A stretch of DNA of 38,647 nucleotides from Micromonospora deserti. GTDB lineage: Bacteria; Actinomycetota; Actinomycetes; Mycobacteriales; Micromonosporaceae. Location: assembly GCF_003236335.1 (NCBI RefSeq), contig NZ_POUB01000029.1, positions 1 through 38,647 on the forward strand, given 5' to 3'. The position numbers and the translations under genes were made by a program. Each line of letters opens with the position of its first letter. Positions within the stretch are counted from its first letter, which is position 1. Of the stretch, positions 16,566-24,271 are shown piece by piece. Under the pieces are notes generated by a model that ran no database searches, was not told where the DNA came from, and was given only the letters and a program-made list of their open reading frames with translations.

Positions 16566-17692
16566 GCGGCGACCGCCACGGGCGTCGGTCGGGCCGGCCC
16601 CTCCACCGGCTCGGGCCAGGTGTCCGGCCGGGCCGGGTCGAACAGCTCGTTCGTCCAGAACATCGTGACCAGCTCGTCCGGGCCGGTGTTGACCAGCTTG
16701 TGCGCCCACATCGTGGGCATGTCGATCAACACCGGCTCGGCGCCGGAGACCAGGAACCGGAGCACCTCCGTGTCACCGACCCGGCGCAGGCTGATCTCGG
16801 CCGAGCCACGCAGCACCACAAACCGTTCCACCTTCGCCAGGTGGAAGTGTTCGCCCCGGGTGATCCCCGGCCGAGTAGTAGAGCAGAAGGTCTGGCCCGG
16901 GCCCCCGTGCACCTTAACCGTCTCGACCAGTTCACCCCGGGCGTCCGCCCGCCCCGGCAGCGCCAGGGGGTAGCGCGCAGGGAAGCAGTGCGACCGATAC
17001 GTGTTGAACAGCCGCACGTCGTGCCGGTCCGACAGGGACGGGATCTCCCCGGTGCGGTAAACGGCGGCGACCTCGGTAAGCCGGTCGGCGAGTGCCCGGA
17101 CGCCGACCCGCAGCGCCGGCATGGCCGGGTCCCAGGAGCCGCCAGCGGGGACCCCGGCCAGCCGGGCCGCCGCGTCGGTGACGTGCACCAGGGCGAGTTC
17201 CCGGTCGACGTGCACCTCGGGCCGTCCCCCGTCGGCGAGCACCCGGCAAAAGGTGGCCACGGCGGAGTTGTAGTGCGGCCGGCCGTGCTCGCCGTAGAGG
17301 TTGGGCAGGAGCACGTCGTCCAGCGGCAGGCCGGTGTCGGCGAGGACCCGCGCGGCGGCGGCCTTCGCGTCGCCGTACGGAGTGCCGTTGCCGGCCTGCA
17401 CCGAGTTGGCGAAGACCAGCGCCCCGGGCGGGACCGGACAGCGCCGCAGCCCCTCGGCGAGCTGCGCGGCGAGCCGGATGTTGCCGGCGGCGATTTCCGC
17501 CGGCTCCCCCCGGTTCACCCCGGCCAGGTGCAGCACCCGGTCGACCCCGGCGACCCTCGCGGCGACCCGCTCCGGGTCGGCCAGGTCGGCGCGGGTGACG
17601 ACGACCGGCTCGGGCCAACCGAGGGCGCGCAGCAGCACCCGTACGTGCCAACCGAGGAAACCGCCGGCACCGGTGACCGCGAGCCTCAGCAT
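16562..17692 (-). CDS. capF: CapF-like bifunctional SDR reductase with cupin domain
   Basis: A 376-residue, two-domain protein of the size of CapF. The N-terminal SDR domain has TGAGGFLG (7-14), HLAGVNRGEP and the catalytic pair in YGDAK (Tyr106, Lys110). The C-terminal cupin starts near 255, with GITRGEHFHLAKVERFVVL supplying the likely zinc ligands His282, His284 and Glu289. In the staphylococcal pathway the cupin epimerises C-3 of the CapE product and the SDR domain reduces C-4 with NADPH, giving UDP-PneNAc. The Tyr-Lys pair and the cupin histidines are all present, so both activities are expected. It overlaps the capE stop by seven bases. Confidence 0.9.
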   Translation of the reverse strand: MLRLAVTGAGGFLGWHVRVLLRALGWPEPVVVTRADLADPERVAARVAGVDRVLHLAGVNRGEPAEIAAGNIRLAAQLAEGLRRCPVPPGALVFANSVQAGNGTPYGDAKAAAARVLADTGLPLDDVLLPNLYGEHGRPHYNSAVATFCRVLADGGRPEVHVDRELALVHVTDAAARLAGVPAGGSWDPAMPALRVGVRALADRLTEVAAVYRTGEIPSLSDRHDVRLFNTYRSHCFPARYPLALPGRADARGELVETVKVHGGPGQTFCSTTRPGITRGEHFHLAKVERFVVLRGSAEISLRRVGDTEVLRFLVSGAEPVLIDMPTMWAHKLVNTGPDELVTMFWTNELFDPARPDTWPEPVEGPARPTPVAVAA

Positions 17693-18726
17693 GCCAGCAC
17701 CGGATCCCGCAGGGTCAGCTCCGCGCGGACCTCCGGCAGCGTCTTCAGCAGCTCGACGATCTCGGGAACGCCCAACCGCGGCGCGTTGGCCGAGTTGAAG
17801 TCCTCGGTCGGCCCCGCGTCGAGCTCGCCCTCCGAGACGTAGAGCGCGTAGTTCAGGTCGCGGGCGTCCAGCGGCACCCGGAGGAAGTCGCCGAAGTCGT
17901 CGGCCTGGGCGAGTTCCTCCCGGCTGGCCAACGTCTCGTCCTGCTTCTCGCCGTGCCGTACGCCAATCACGTCGAGCTTGGCCGGCACGTCGAACAACTG
18001 GCAGACGGCCTCGGCCAGATCCCCGATGGTGCAGGCCGCGGCCTTGCGGATGAAGATGTCACCGGCCCGGGCGTGCTGGAAGGCGTGCTCGACCAGCTCC
18101 ACCGAGTCGTCCAGCGACATCAGGAACCGGGTCATCCCCGGGTCGGTCACGGTGGGCGCGCGCCCGGCCTTGATTTGCTCGATGAAGAGCGGGATCACTG
18201 AGCCGCGCGAGTACATCACGTTGCCGTACCGGACGCAGGAGACGGTGGTGGCGCTGTTCGGGCTGTTCCGGGCGTGCGCCTGCGCCACCTTCTCCATCAG
18301 CGCCTTGGTCATGCCCATCGCGTTCACCGGGTAGACGGCCTTGTCCGTGCTCAGCACGACCACCGAGCCGACTCCGTTGCGCTCCGCCGCCTCGACGACG
18401 TTGGCGCTGCCGATCACGTTGGTGCGGACCGCCTCCAGCGGGAAGAACTCGCAGGACGGCACCTGCTTCAGCGCCGCCGCGTGGAAGACGTAGTCGATGC
18501 CTCGGCTGGCCCGCAGCACGGAGTCGTAGTCCCGCACGTCGCCGACGTGGTAGCGGACCCGGTCGTCGCCGAGCAGCCGGCGCATGGCGTCCTGTTTGGC
18601 CTCGTCCCGGCTGAGCACCCGGACCTCCCCGACGCCGCGGTCGAGGAGGCGGCGCACCATCGTCTGGCCGAAGGATCCGGTGCCGCCGGTTATCAACACC
18701 CGACATCCAGCAGGTAGCGCAGTCAC
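17686..18726 (-). CDS. capE: CapE-like UDP-GlcNAc 4,6-dehydratase/5-epimerase
   Basis: A 346-residue soluble SDR without membrane helices, the length of CapE. Motifs are TGGTGSFGQTMVRRLLDRG (13-31), FHAAALKQVPSCEFFPLEAV, STDKA (126-130), MGMTK (137-141, Met in the usual Tyr position as in CapE) and RYGNVMYSRGSVIPLF. CapE converts UDP-GlcNAc to UDP-2-acetamido-2,6-dideoxy-beta-L-arabino-4-hexulose, the first step towards UDP-L-FucNAc. The GTG at 18726 is preceded by GGGGG at a normal spacing. The frame is open further upstream to a TTG at 18807, but that segment covers an A/T-rich probable leader. An 89-bp gap from the upstream glycosyltransferase makes an internal promoter possible. Confidence 0.9.
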   Translation of the reverse strand: MTALPAGCRVLITGGTGSFGQTMVRRLLDRGVGEVRVLSRDEAKQDAMRRLLGDDRVRYHVGDVRDYDSVLRASRGIDYVFHAAALKQVPSCEFFPLEAVRTNVIGSANVVEAAERNGVGSVVVLSTDKAVYPVNAMGMTKALMEKVAQAHARNSPNSATTVSCVRYGNVMYSRGSVIPLFIEQIKAGRAPTVTDPGMTRFLMSLDDSVELVEHAFQHARAGDIFIRKAAACTIGDLAEAVCQLFDVPAKLDVIGVRHGEKQDETLASREELAQADDFGDFLRVPLDARDLNYALYVSEGELDAGPTEDFNSANAPRLGVPEIVELLKTLPEVRAELTLRDPVLAC

Positions 18727-18750
18727 CCAGGGCCCCCGTTCCGTTGGCGT

Positions 18751-18789
18751 AGTCTCAACCTCCCGAACTAACGAAACAAACGCGACAAA
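18751..18789 (-). promoter_or_regulatory. capE leader sharing blocks with the + arm leader
   Basis: On the - strand TTTGTCGCG (18789-18781), TTCGTT (18775-18770) and GGGAGGTTGAGACT (18764-18751) appear in the same order and nearly the same spacing as at 9294-9334 (26 versus 28 bases from first block to GGAGG). The stretch is unusually A/T-rich. It could be a promoter or leader element common to both arms. Confidence 0.4.
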
Positions 18790-18815
18790 GGGAACGCCGG
18801 TGTGCAAATCGCCGA

Positions 18816-20087
18816 CTACCGCCCGTCCCCACCGGGCGCCACCGGTGACACCGCCGGCCCCGCCCCACGCTCCCCCTCGGGGCCGGAGGCCAACTGCCGG
18901 ACCAGCGACTGCAGCCGCGGCGCGCAGGTCCGCTCCCAGGACAGCTCCCTCCGGGCCCGCCCGGCGGCCCGGTTCACCGCCTCACAGGTCGGCCCGGCGT
19001 CCGCAATGAGGTCCACGATCGCCCGGGCGAACAGGTCCGGTCGGTGGGCCGGCACGCACCGCCCCACCGATGACGTCTGCACGAAATGCCGCGCGGCGGG
19101 AAGGTTCGAGGTCACCACGGCAAGCCCCATGATCGCGTACTCATAGAACTTGGTGTTGACCGCGAGTGGAGCCTCCCCCACGTCCTGCATCAACGACAGG
19201 CCGATGCCGCAGGTCGCGAGCAGACCGGCGACCTCGTGCGCCGGCATCGGGTCGAGCATGGTGAGGTTCGCCGGCCGGCCGGCACGTTCCAGCGACTCGG
19301 CGAACCGCTGACGCGCCGCGTCCGAGGGAAACCGCGAGATGGCCAGCACCTCCACCCCCGGCGCGATGCGCGCCAGCTCGGCGGCCAACCCGACGAGCAC
19401 GTCGGCCCCGTACTGGGTGGTCAGGTTGCCGGTGTGCACCACCCGGTGCAGCAGATCGGGAGTGAGCTCCCGCGGCGGGTGGTGGAACGCGTCGACGGAG
19501 GGGTAGTTCGGCGTCGCCACCGCCGGCACGCCGAACGCCCGGAACCGGTTTGCCAACTGCTCGCTGACCGCGTTCACGGCACCGAGGCGGACGGCGTGAC
19601 GCCGCTCCACCCCGGCCACGAGCCGCCGCGCCAGGCCCTGCATCCAGGATGGCGCGGCGAACCGCTCGGAGTAGTACTCGGGGTAGTACTCGTGGACGTC
19701 GTACAGCACCGGCCGCCCTGTGCGCCGAGTCCAGCGTCGCGCGTGCGGCAGCAGGTAGTAGTCGTGGATGTGCCACAGGTCGGCCTCCACGTCCCGGGCG
19801 ACGGCCGCTACCTTCGGCACCGCCCGGAGACGGTCGGTCAGCGAGGCCGGCTCGGGCAGCCGGGTTTCGCGCAGCCGCGGGTGGTGCCGGAACGCGCCGG
19901 GATCCCCACCGAGCCAGATCAGGTGGACGTCGAAGCCCGCGTCGAGCACCGCCTGCGCGCACCGCAGCACCCGCCGGTCGCCGGTCGGGTGGACGGTGGG
20001 CACGCACACGGTGCGACCGACGCGGGGCGCCGTCGGCACCCGCAGTCGCCAGTGCTCCGTGACGATCATCTCATTGACCGCGCTCAC
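18816..20087 (-). CDS. GT4-type glycosyltransferase
   Basis: A 423-residue GT-B glycosyltransferase. The N-terminal domain has VCVPTVHPTGDRRVLRCAQA, LWHIHDYYLLPHARRW and VLYDVHEYYPEYYSERF. The C-terminal domain has VVHTGNLTTQYGADVLVGL, LTMLDPMPAHEVAGLLATC and NTKFYEYAIMGLAVVTSNLP, in which the glutamate of FYEYA is the likely nucleotide-sugar contact. The donor sugar is not predictable. In this locus it would add one sugar between the bacillosamine-type initiator and FucNAc, or after FucNAc. The GTG start has GGAGGT four bases upstream and overlaps the polymerase stop by four bases (GTGA), indicating coupled translation. The last 20 residues are a Gly/Pro-rich tail. Confidence 0.82.
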   Translation of the reverse strand: MSAVNEMIVTEHWRLRVPTAPRVGRTVCVPTVHPTGDRRVLRCAQAVLDAGFDVHLIWLGGDPGAFRHHPRLRETRLPEPASLTDRLRAVPKVAAVARDVEADLWHIHDYYLLPHARRWTRRTGRPVLYDVHEYYPEYYSERFAAPSWMQGLARRLVAGVERRHAVRLGAVNAVSEQLANRFRAFGVPAVATPNYPSVDAFHHPPRELTPDLLHRVVHTGNLTTQYGADVLVGLAAELARIAPGVEVLAISRFPSDAARQRFAESLERAGRPANLTMLDPMPAHEVAGLLATCGIGLSLMQDVGEAPLAVNTKFYEYAIMGLAVVTSNLPAARHFVQTSSVGRCVPAHRPDLFARAIVDLIADAGPTCEAVNRAAGRARRELSWERTCAPRLQSLVRQLASGPEGERGAGPAVSPVAPGGDGR

Positions 20088-21625
20088 TGGTACCTCCATG
20101 GTGGATCGGACAACGGGATTGCCAGGGACGTCGAGCCGCCCGACATCGGCCGATGGCCCCCGCCGAACGCGGTTCCGTCCCGGCGATGCCGGCCACGCCG
20201 CGTCGGGCCGTCCGGAGGGCTGCCGCCGGACCGCCCACGGCCCTCCCGGCTCCAACCAACCGCGGGCAGGCAGGCCATCAGCAGGATCGCGTAGGCGAAC
20301 CCGTTCGACAGAATGCTGGTGAAGACGCTCGTGTTCGCCAGCGCGACGGTGGGGACGAGCAGGATCGCGCTGCTCACCCCCAACGGCAGGTGCCGCGCCG
20401 CCGCGTCGACGAGCCAGAGCAGCAGGACGAGAACGGCCGCCTCGATGAGCACTCCGGGGTAGCCGAAGTTGCTGTAGCCGTCACCGAAGAGGCTGGCGTT
20501 CGCCGAGGTCTGTGGCTGGCCGAACATCTGGGCCCCGACCATGAACTCAGGCGTCTCGGCGTAGGGATAGGTGACGAACGGCGACAGAAAGCTGTATCCC
20601 CAGTGGGCCTTTGGCAGGTCGGTGAAGACCATGACGTGCGCGGCGGTGAGGATCCCGGGCGAGAGCAGCAGCCGGTTGACGAAGACCTGCGTGTAGAGCA
20701 TGCCGTTCAGCAGGTGGTCCACCGCCAACACGGCCACGATGAGCGCGACCACCCCGAGCAGGATGGTGCTGCCCCGCGGGCGTGTCCGCCAGCGGAAGAG
20801 CAGGGTGAGCGCGATGATCGCCGGAATCGACAGCAGGGTCAGCTTGAACCCCGTGGCGGCGTAGATCGGAATCTGCCCGAGGCAGCCGAGCAGCACCATC
20901 CACCACCGCCGGGTGTAGATGCCGCGGACGATGAGCAGGGGGTTGACCACGTTGCCCTGCAACCGGACCAGGTAGGCGAGCAGGGGACCGTGGACGGCGA
21001 TCTGGTCTCGGTACACCGACCGGATCTCCCACACGTCGCCGAGCCCCACCATCCGAAAGCTGAGCCCGGTGGTGATCGCCATGTAGCCGTATGTGAGAAG
21101 CGAAACGACCAGCAGAAAGGTCCAGAGATCCGAGGTGGGGAGCCGGGCGACCCGCAGCGCCCACGACGGACCAACCCGGGCTCCCCAGATCACCAGTAGG
21201 AACACCACCGCCACCACGACCGCGAGTTCCAGCGCCTTGGTGGCCGGCAGGATGTCGGCGTACTGCGGGACCACGATGCTCGGCGTCGCGACCATGACGA
21301 ACATGGCCCAGAGGATCAGGTCCGAGGGCCGACGAATCCGGCGCGGCATCGCCAGGGCCGTCACCGCCACGAGGACGAGTGCGACCGTATAGTTCAGGCG
21401 GTCCGGACTGCGGTAGAGCAGGTTCAGGTACTCGAACACCGGGGAGACCTTGTCCCGGTACACCACCTGTAGCAGTGCGACGTACGCGGCCAGCAGGACG
21501 AAGAGCACCGCCCAGTGCGTCACCCGCCGCCGTTCCGGCGGCCGCCGGTGCTCCCGGCCGGGCTCCGCAACCGGCGGTGCGAGAATCGGCCGCGCGGGCG
21601 CGCGGGACAGCTCAGACGTGAGCAT
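20084..21625 (-). CDS. Wzy-like polysaccharide polymerase (polytopic membrane protein)
   Basis: About 513 residues with roughly eleven hydrophobic helices (for example HWAVLFVLLAAYVALLQVVY and STILLGVVALIVAVLAVDHL). A long, mostly extracytoplasmic region near residues 330-390 contains TDLPKAHWGYSFLSPF and NASLFGDGYSNFGYPG. The hydrophobicity pattern, the arginines in the loops (SFRMVGLGDVWEIRSVYRD) and the place between flippase and glycosyltransferase fit a Wzy O-unit polymerase. Wzy proteins diverge too much for motif proof. An alternative is a ligase of the same fold. ATG 21625 is used; AGGAG at 21641-21637 is eleven bases away, and ATG 21634 would be too close at two. It overlaps the flippase gene, and an 80-residue Arg/Gly-rich cytoplasmic tail is odd. 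Confidence 0.72.
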   Translation of the reverse strand: MLTSELSRAPARPILAPPVAEPGREHRRPPERRRVTHWAVLFVLLAAYVALLQVVYRDKVSPVFEYLNLLYRSPDRLNYTVALVLVAVTALAMPRRIRRPSDLILWAMFVMVATPSIVVPQYADILPATKALELAVVVAVVFLLVIWGARVGPSWALRVARLPTSDLWTFLLVVSLLTYGYMAITTGLSFRMVGLGDVWEIRSVYRDQIAVHGPLLAYLVRLQGNVVNPLLIVRGIYTRRWWMVLLGCLGQIPIYAATGFKLTLLSIPAIIALTLLFRWRTRPRGSTILLGVVALIVAVLAVDHLLNGMLYTQVFVNRLLLSPGILTAAHVMVFTDLPKAHWGYSFLSPFVTYPYAETPEFMVGAQMFGQPQTSANASLFGDGYSNFGYPGVLIEAAVLVLLLWLVDAAARHLPLGVSSAILLVPTVALANTSVFTSILSNGFAYAILLMACLPAVGWSREGRGRSGGSPPDGPTRRGRHRRDGTAFGGGHRPMSGGSTSLAIPLSDPPWRYQ

Positions 21626-23051
21626 GGGTTGCATCACTCCTCACCGGCACGGTTTCGCCGGAGGTCGGGGTGCCCGCTGCGCGTGCCGCGCTGCCGAGCG
21701 CGGCGCGGGTGAGCACGACATGTACCGCGTAGGTGGCGACCATCGCGGCCGAAAGCGAGATCAGGCACGCCAGGGGCCCGAGCCACCCGACGGCGACCGC
21801 CGCGAACACGGCCACCGTCATCGCCAGCCGCCCTAGGTCCCAGCACAACTGCTGGCCGTTGCGGCCAGCCGCGTTCAGGCTCTGGCTCAACGGTGACACC
21901 GCGAACTGGCTGACCATGTACGGCACCAGTAGCAGCAGAGCAACGCCGGCACCACGCCACTGCGGCCCGAACAGCATCGGCGCCAACCACCAGGTCGACA
22001 ACGCCAGGCCGGTGACGGAGACCGCACCGCTGGCGAGTAGCCCGAGCAGCGCCCGGTCGTAGGCGCGCAGCACACCCGACGGCGCGGCCCGGAGCCGATG
22101 GGCGATCTCTCCGAACAGGATCGGCATCAACGCCTGCCCGAACAGCGCGGACGGGAGGGCACCGATCCGCAACGCCAGCGCCAGGTCGCCGGCGGCAGTG
22201 CTGCCCAGCAGCGTTCCGGTGGCCAGCACCGGCAGGTTTACCGCGAGGGCGCTGATCAGGCCGGCCGGAGCGGACGCCAGCACGAAGCCGCGGTGCCGCC
22301 CGAGTACGTCGCGCGCGGTGGGATGGGCTGACCCATGCCCGGGGCGGTCGCCCCGGGCCAGGGCCAGCGCGCCCGCGCCGTAGCCGAGCGCGCTGGCGAG
22401 CAGCAGGCCGGTCGGCTGGGGCAGCACCACCCCGGCGAGCAGCAGAGCGATAGTCTGCACCGCCGCGGTCAGCAGCTTGCCACCGGCCACCCTGCGGTAT
22501 CGGCCCTGCCGCACCCGCGCATAGGTCAGAGTGGCGCTGGCAGCGATCGCCGCAGTCACCGCGGCCAGGGCCAGGCACTCGACGAACCCCTGCCCGTCAA
22601 GCCGATCGAGGAACGCATAGCAGGTCACGGCGACAAGGCCGGTGCCGAGTGCGACAGCAGTGTTGGAGCGAGCCGCCAGACGGAACAGCACCGCGGCGTC
22701 GGCATTCCGGGCGGTCGTCGCCGCCACGTCAAGTCGCAGGGAGCTGGCACCTCCGACCACCGAGGCGATCGCGAAGAGGACGGCGAAGGCACCGAAGGCG
22801 GCGGGCGTGTAGAGTCGGGCGACCAAGGCGACGCCGACCAGGTTGACCAACTGGGCGCCCACCAACAGGGCCATGATCACCAGCCGGCCGCGGGGCGGAG
22901 CGGAGCGGCGGCCCAGGAACAGCCTCACCGCCGGCGCGCCCGACCAGCGGCTTCCGGCAGCCGGCCGACGGCCGGCAGCACTGAGCGCAGACTGGTCACG
23001 CCGGACAATGGAACCCCCGCTCCCGTCAACACCGAACATGTCCCGTTCCAT
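21612..23051 (-). CDS. Wzx-like lipid-linked oligosaccharide flippase
   Basis: A 479-residue polytopic protein of the polysaccharide-transporter (MATE/MVF-related) superfamily. About twelve membrane helices begin near residue 55 (RLVIMALLVGAQLVNLVGVALVARLY, followed by TPAAFGAFAVLFAIASVVGG, a typical Wzx opening). Later segments include LPVLATGTLLGSTAAGDLALALRIGALPSALFGQALMPI and SQFAVSPLSQSLNAAGRNGQQL. It should flip the undecaprenyl-diphosphate-linked repeat unit to the outer face for polymerisation. The 50-residue N-terminal extension is rich in Arg and Ser. ATG 23051 is used, but ATG 23039 is equally possible; neither has a strong ribosome-binding site. It is the first gene of the - arm, so its promoter must lie in 23052-23335. 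Confidence 0.8.
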   Translation of the reverse strand: MERDMFGVDGSGGSIVRRDQSALSAAGRRPAAGSRWSGAPAVRLFLGRRSAPPRGRLVIMALLVGAQLVNLVGVALVARLYTPAAFGAFAVLFAIASVVGGASSLRLDVAATTARNADAAVLFRLAARSNTAVALGTGLVAVTCYAFLDRLDGQGFVECLALAAVTAAIAASATLTYARVRQGRYRRVAGGKLLTAAVQTIALLLAGVVLPQPTGLLLASALGYGAGALALARGDRPGHGSAHPTARDVLGRHRGFVLASAPAGLISALAVNLPVLATGTLLGSTAAGDLALALRIGALPSALFGQALMPILFGEIAHRLRAAPSGVLRAYDRALLGLLASGAVSVTGLALSTWWLAPMLFGPQWRGAGVALLLLVPYMVSQFAVSPLSQSLNAAGRNGQQLCWDLGRLAMTVAVFAAVAVGWLGPLACLISLSAAMVATYAVHVVLTRAALGSAARAAGTPTSGETVPVRSDATHAHV

Positions 23052-23335
23052 CGGGACGGAAACCCATGGCGAGTCGGAGCGACCGGTGTGCCCGAGAGGG
23101 AGTCACCCGTACGTCAGCCGCCGCCAGCGGTCCTACGATGGACCCGCCACAGTTGTCGCAACCCGACCAACGACTCGACCACGAGCGGGTGACGTGGGTT
23201 CGCCGGCACGGGTGAGGAACACGGGTTCCCGGCCAGGATCGCCCGCGCTTCTGCTAGCGGACCCACGGGCGGTCAGGGCAGCGACGCCGGCCGGTACGCC
23301 CGTGCCGGCCCTGGAGATTGTGGTGAGCTGTGGGT
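23052..23335. other. Divergent intergenic region between wzx and NAD kinase
   Basis: 284 bp without a convincing gene. It must hold the promoter of the long - arm and probably that of the NAD kinase gene. A small palindrome GTTG-TCG-CAAC (23152-23162) is the only symmetric site I noticed and could be an operator half-site or chance. No clear -10 element could be fixed on either strand. Confidence 0.4.
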
Positions 23336-24265
23336 ATGGATCGTTTCCGGCTCGGGCTGGTGCTGCATCCCACCCGGGACGTCTCCGAGGTGATCGCGAT
23401 CGTCGTCGACTGGGCGGTCCGGCAGCGGATGAGCCTGGCGGTACGCGCCGAGGACCGGCACCGGGTGCCGGCGCCGGTCGAGCCGCTGCCCGCCGACGAG
23501 GTGGCCGCCGCGTCGAACGCCCTGATCGCCATCGGCGGGGATGGCACCATGCTCGGCGCGCTGCGCTCCGCGGTGCGCGACCCGAAGCCCGTACTCGGCG
23601 TGCACGTCGGCAAGCTGGGCTTCCTCGTGGAGGTGGAGCCGCCGGACCTGCCACGCGCGCTGGACCGGCTGGCCGCCAAGGACTTCACCGTCGAGCGGCA
23701 CAGCTGCCTGGCCTGCGACGTGTGCGGCGACGACGTCGTCGCGTTCAACGACGTCGCGCTGGTCCGCCAGCCCGGCGCGGGTTTCGTCAACGCCACCCTC
23801 GCCGTCGACGAGCAGCAGTACGGCTACTACCGCTGCGACGCCCTGGTGGTGAGCACCCCGACCGGGTCGACCGCGTACAGCTACGCCGCCGGCGGTCCGT
23901 TGATCTCCCCGGCCACCGACGCGGTGGTGGTGACTCCCTCCGCCCCGATGGCCGGGATCTCCCGCGCGGTGGTGCTCTCCCCAGAGGAGACCATCCGGCT
24001 GGAGCTGCGGCCGGGCTCCGGGCCGGTCGCCGTGGAGATGGACGGCCTGGTGATCCGCGACGCCGCGACCGAGGGCGCGGTGCAGGTCCGCTACCGCCGC
24101 GACGCCGGCCTGGTCGTCCGCCTCGACCCGCGCCGCTACCAGGAGCGCAACCAGCTCAAGCTGAGTCTGCTGGACCTGCCGCTGCTGCCCGAACAGCTGC
24201 GCGAGTTGCTGCCGGAGTCGCTGCGCCGGCAGCTCAACCGCCGGGAACTCCCTCCGCCCCGCTGA
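23336..24265 (+). CDS. nadK: NAD kinase
   Basis: A 309-residue NAD(+) kinase making NADP+ from NAD+ and ATP or polyphosphate. Diagnostic motifs are GGDGT at 67-71 (IAIGGDGTMLGALR), the NAD-binding Asn-Asp in AFNDVALVRQPGAGF, and STPTGSTAYSYAAGGPLISP. Length and order are normal for the actinobacterial enzyme; the C-terminal 35 residues are a charged, leucine-rich tail. The start is ATG 23336, with a weak GGTGAG eight bases upstream; a GTG at 23330 is an alternative. It converges on pgm with only six bases between stops. NADPH is used by the CapF reductase next door, but that proximity is probably incidental. Confidence 0.92.
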   Translation: MDRFRLGLVLHPTRDVSEVIAIVVDWAVRQRMSLAVRAEDRHRVPAPVEPLPADEVAAASNALIAIGGDGTMLGALRSAVRDPKPVLGVHVGKLGFLVEVEPPDLPRALDRLAAKDFTVERHSCLACDVCGDDVVAFNDVALVRQPGAGFVNATLAVDEQQYGYYRCDALVVSTPTGSTAYSYAAGGPLISPATDAVVVTPSAPMAGISRAVVLSPEETIRLELRPGSGPVAVEMDGLVIRDAATEGAVQVRYRRDAGLVVRLDPRRYQERNQLKLSLLDLPLLPEQLRELLPESLRRQLNRRELPPPR

Positions 24266-24271
24266 GCGGGC

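Noticed and set aside
9335..23051. Polysaccharide locus as a horizontally acquired island
   Set aside because: No integrase, transposase, flanking tRNA or direct repeats were seen, and codon bias resembles that of neighbouring genes.
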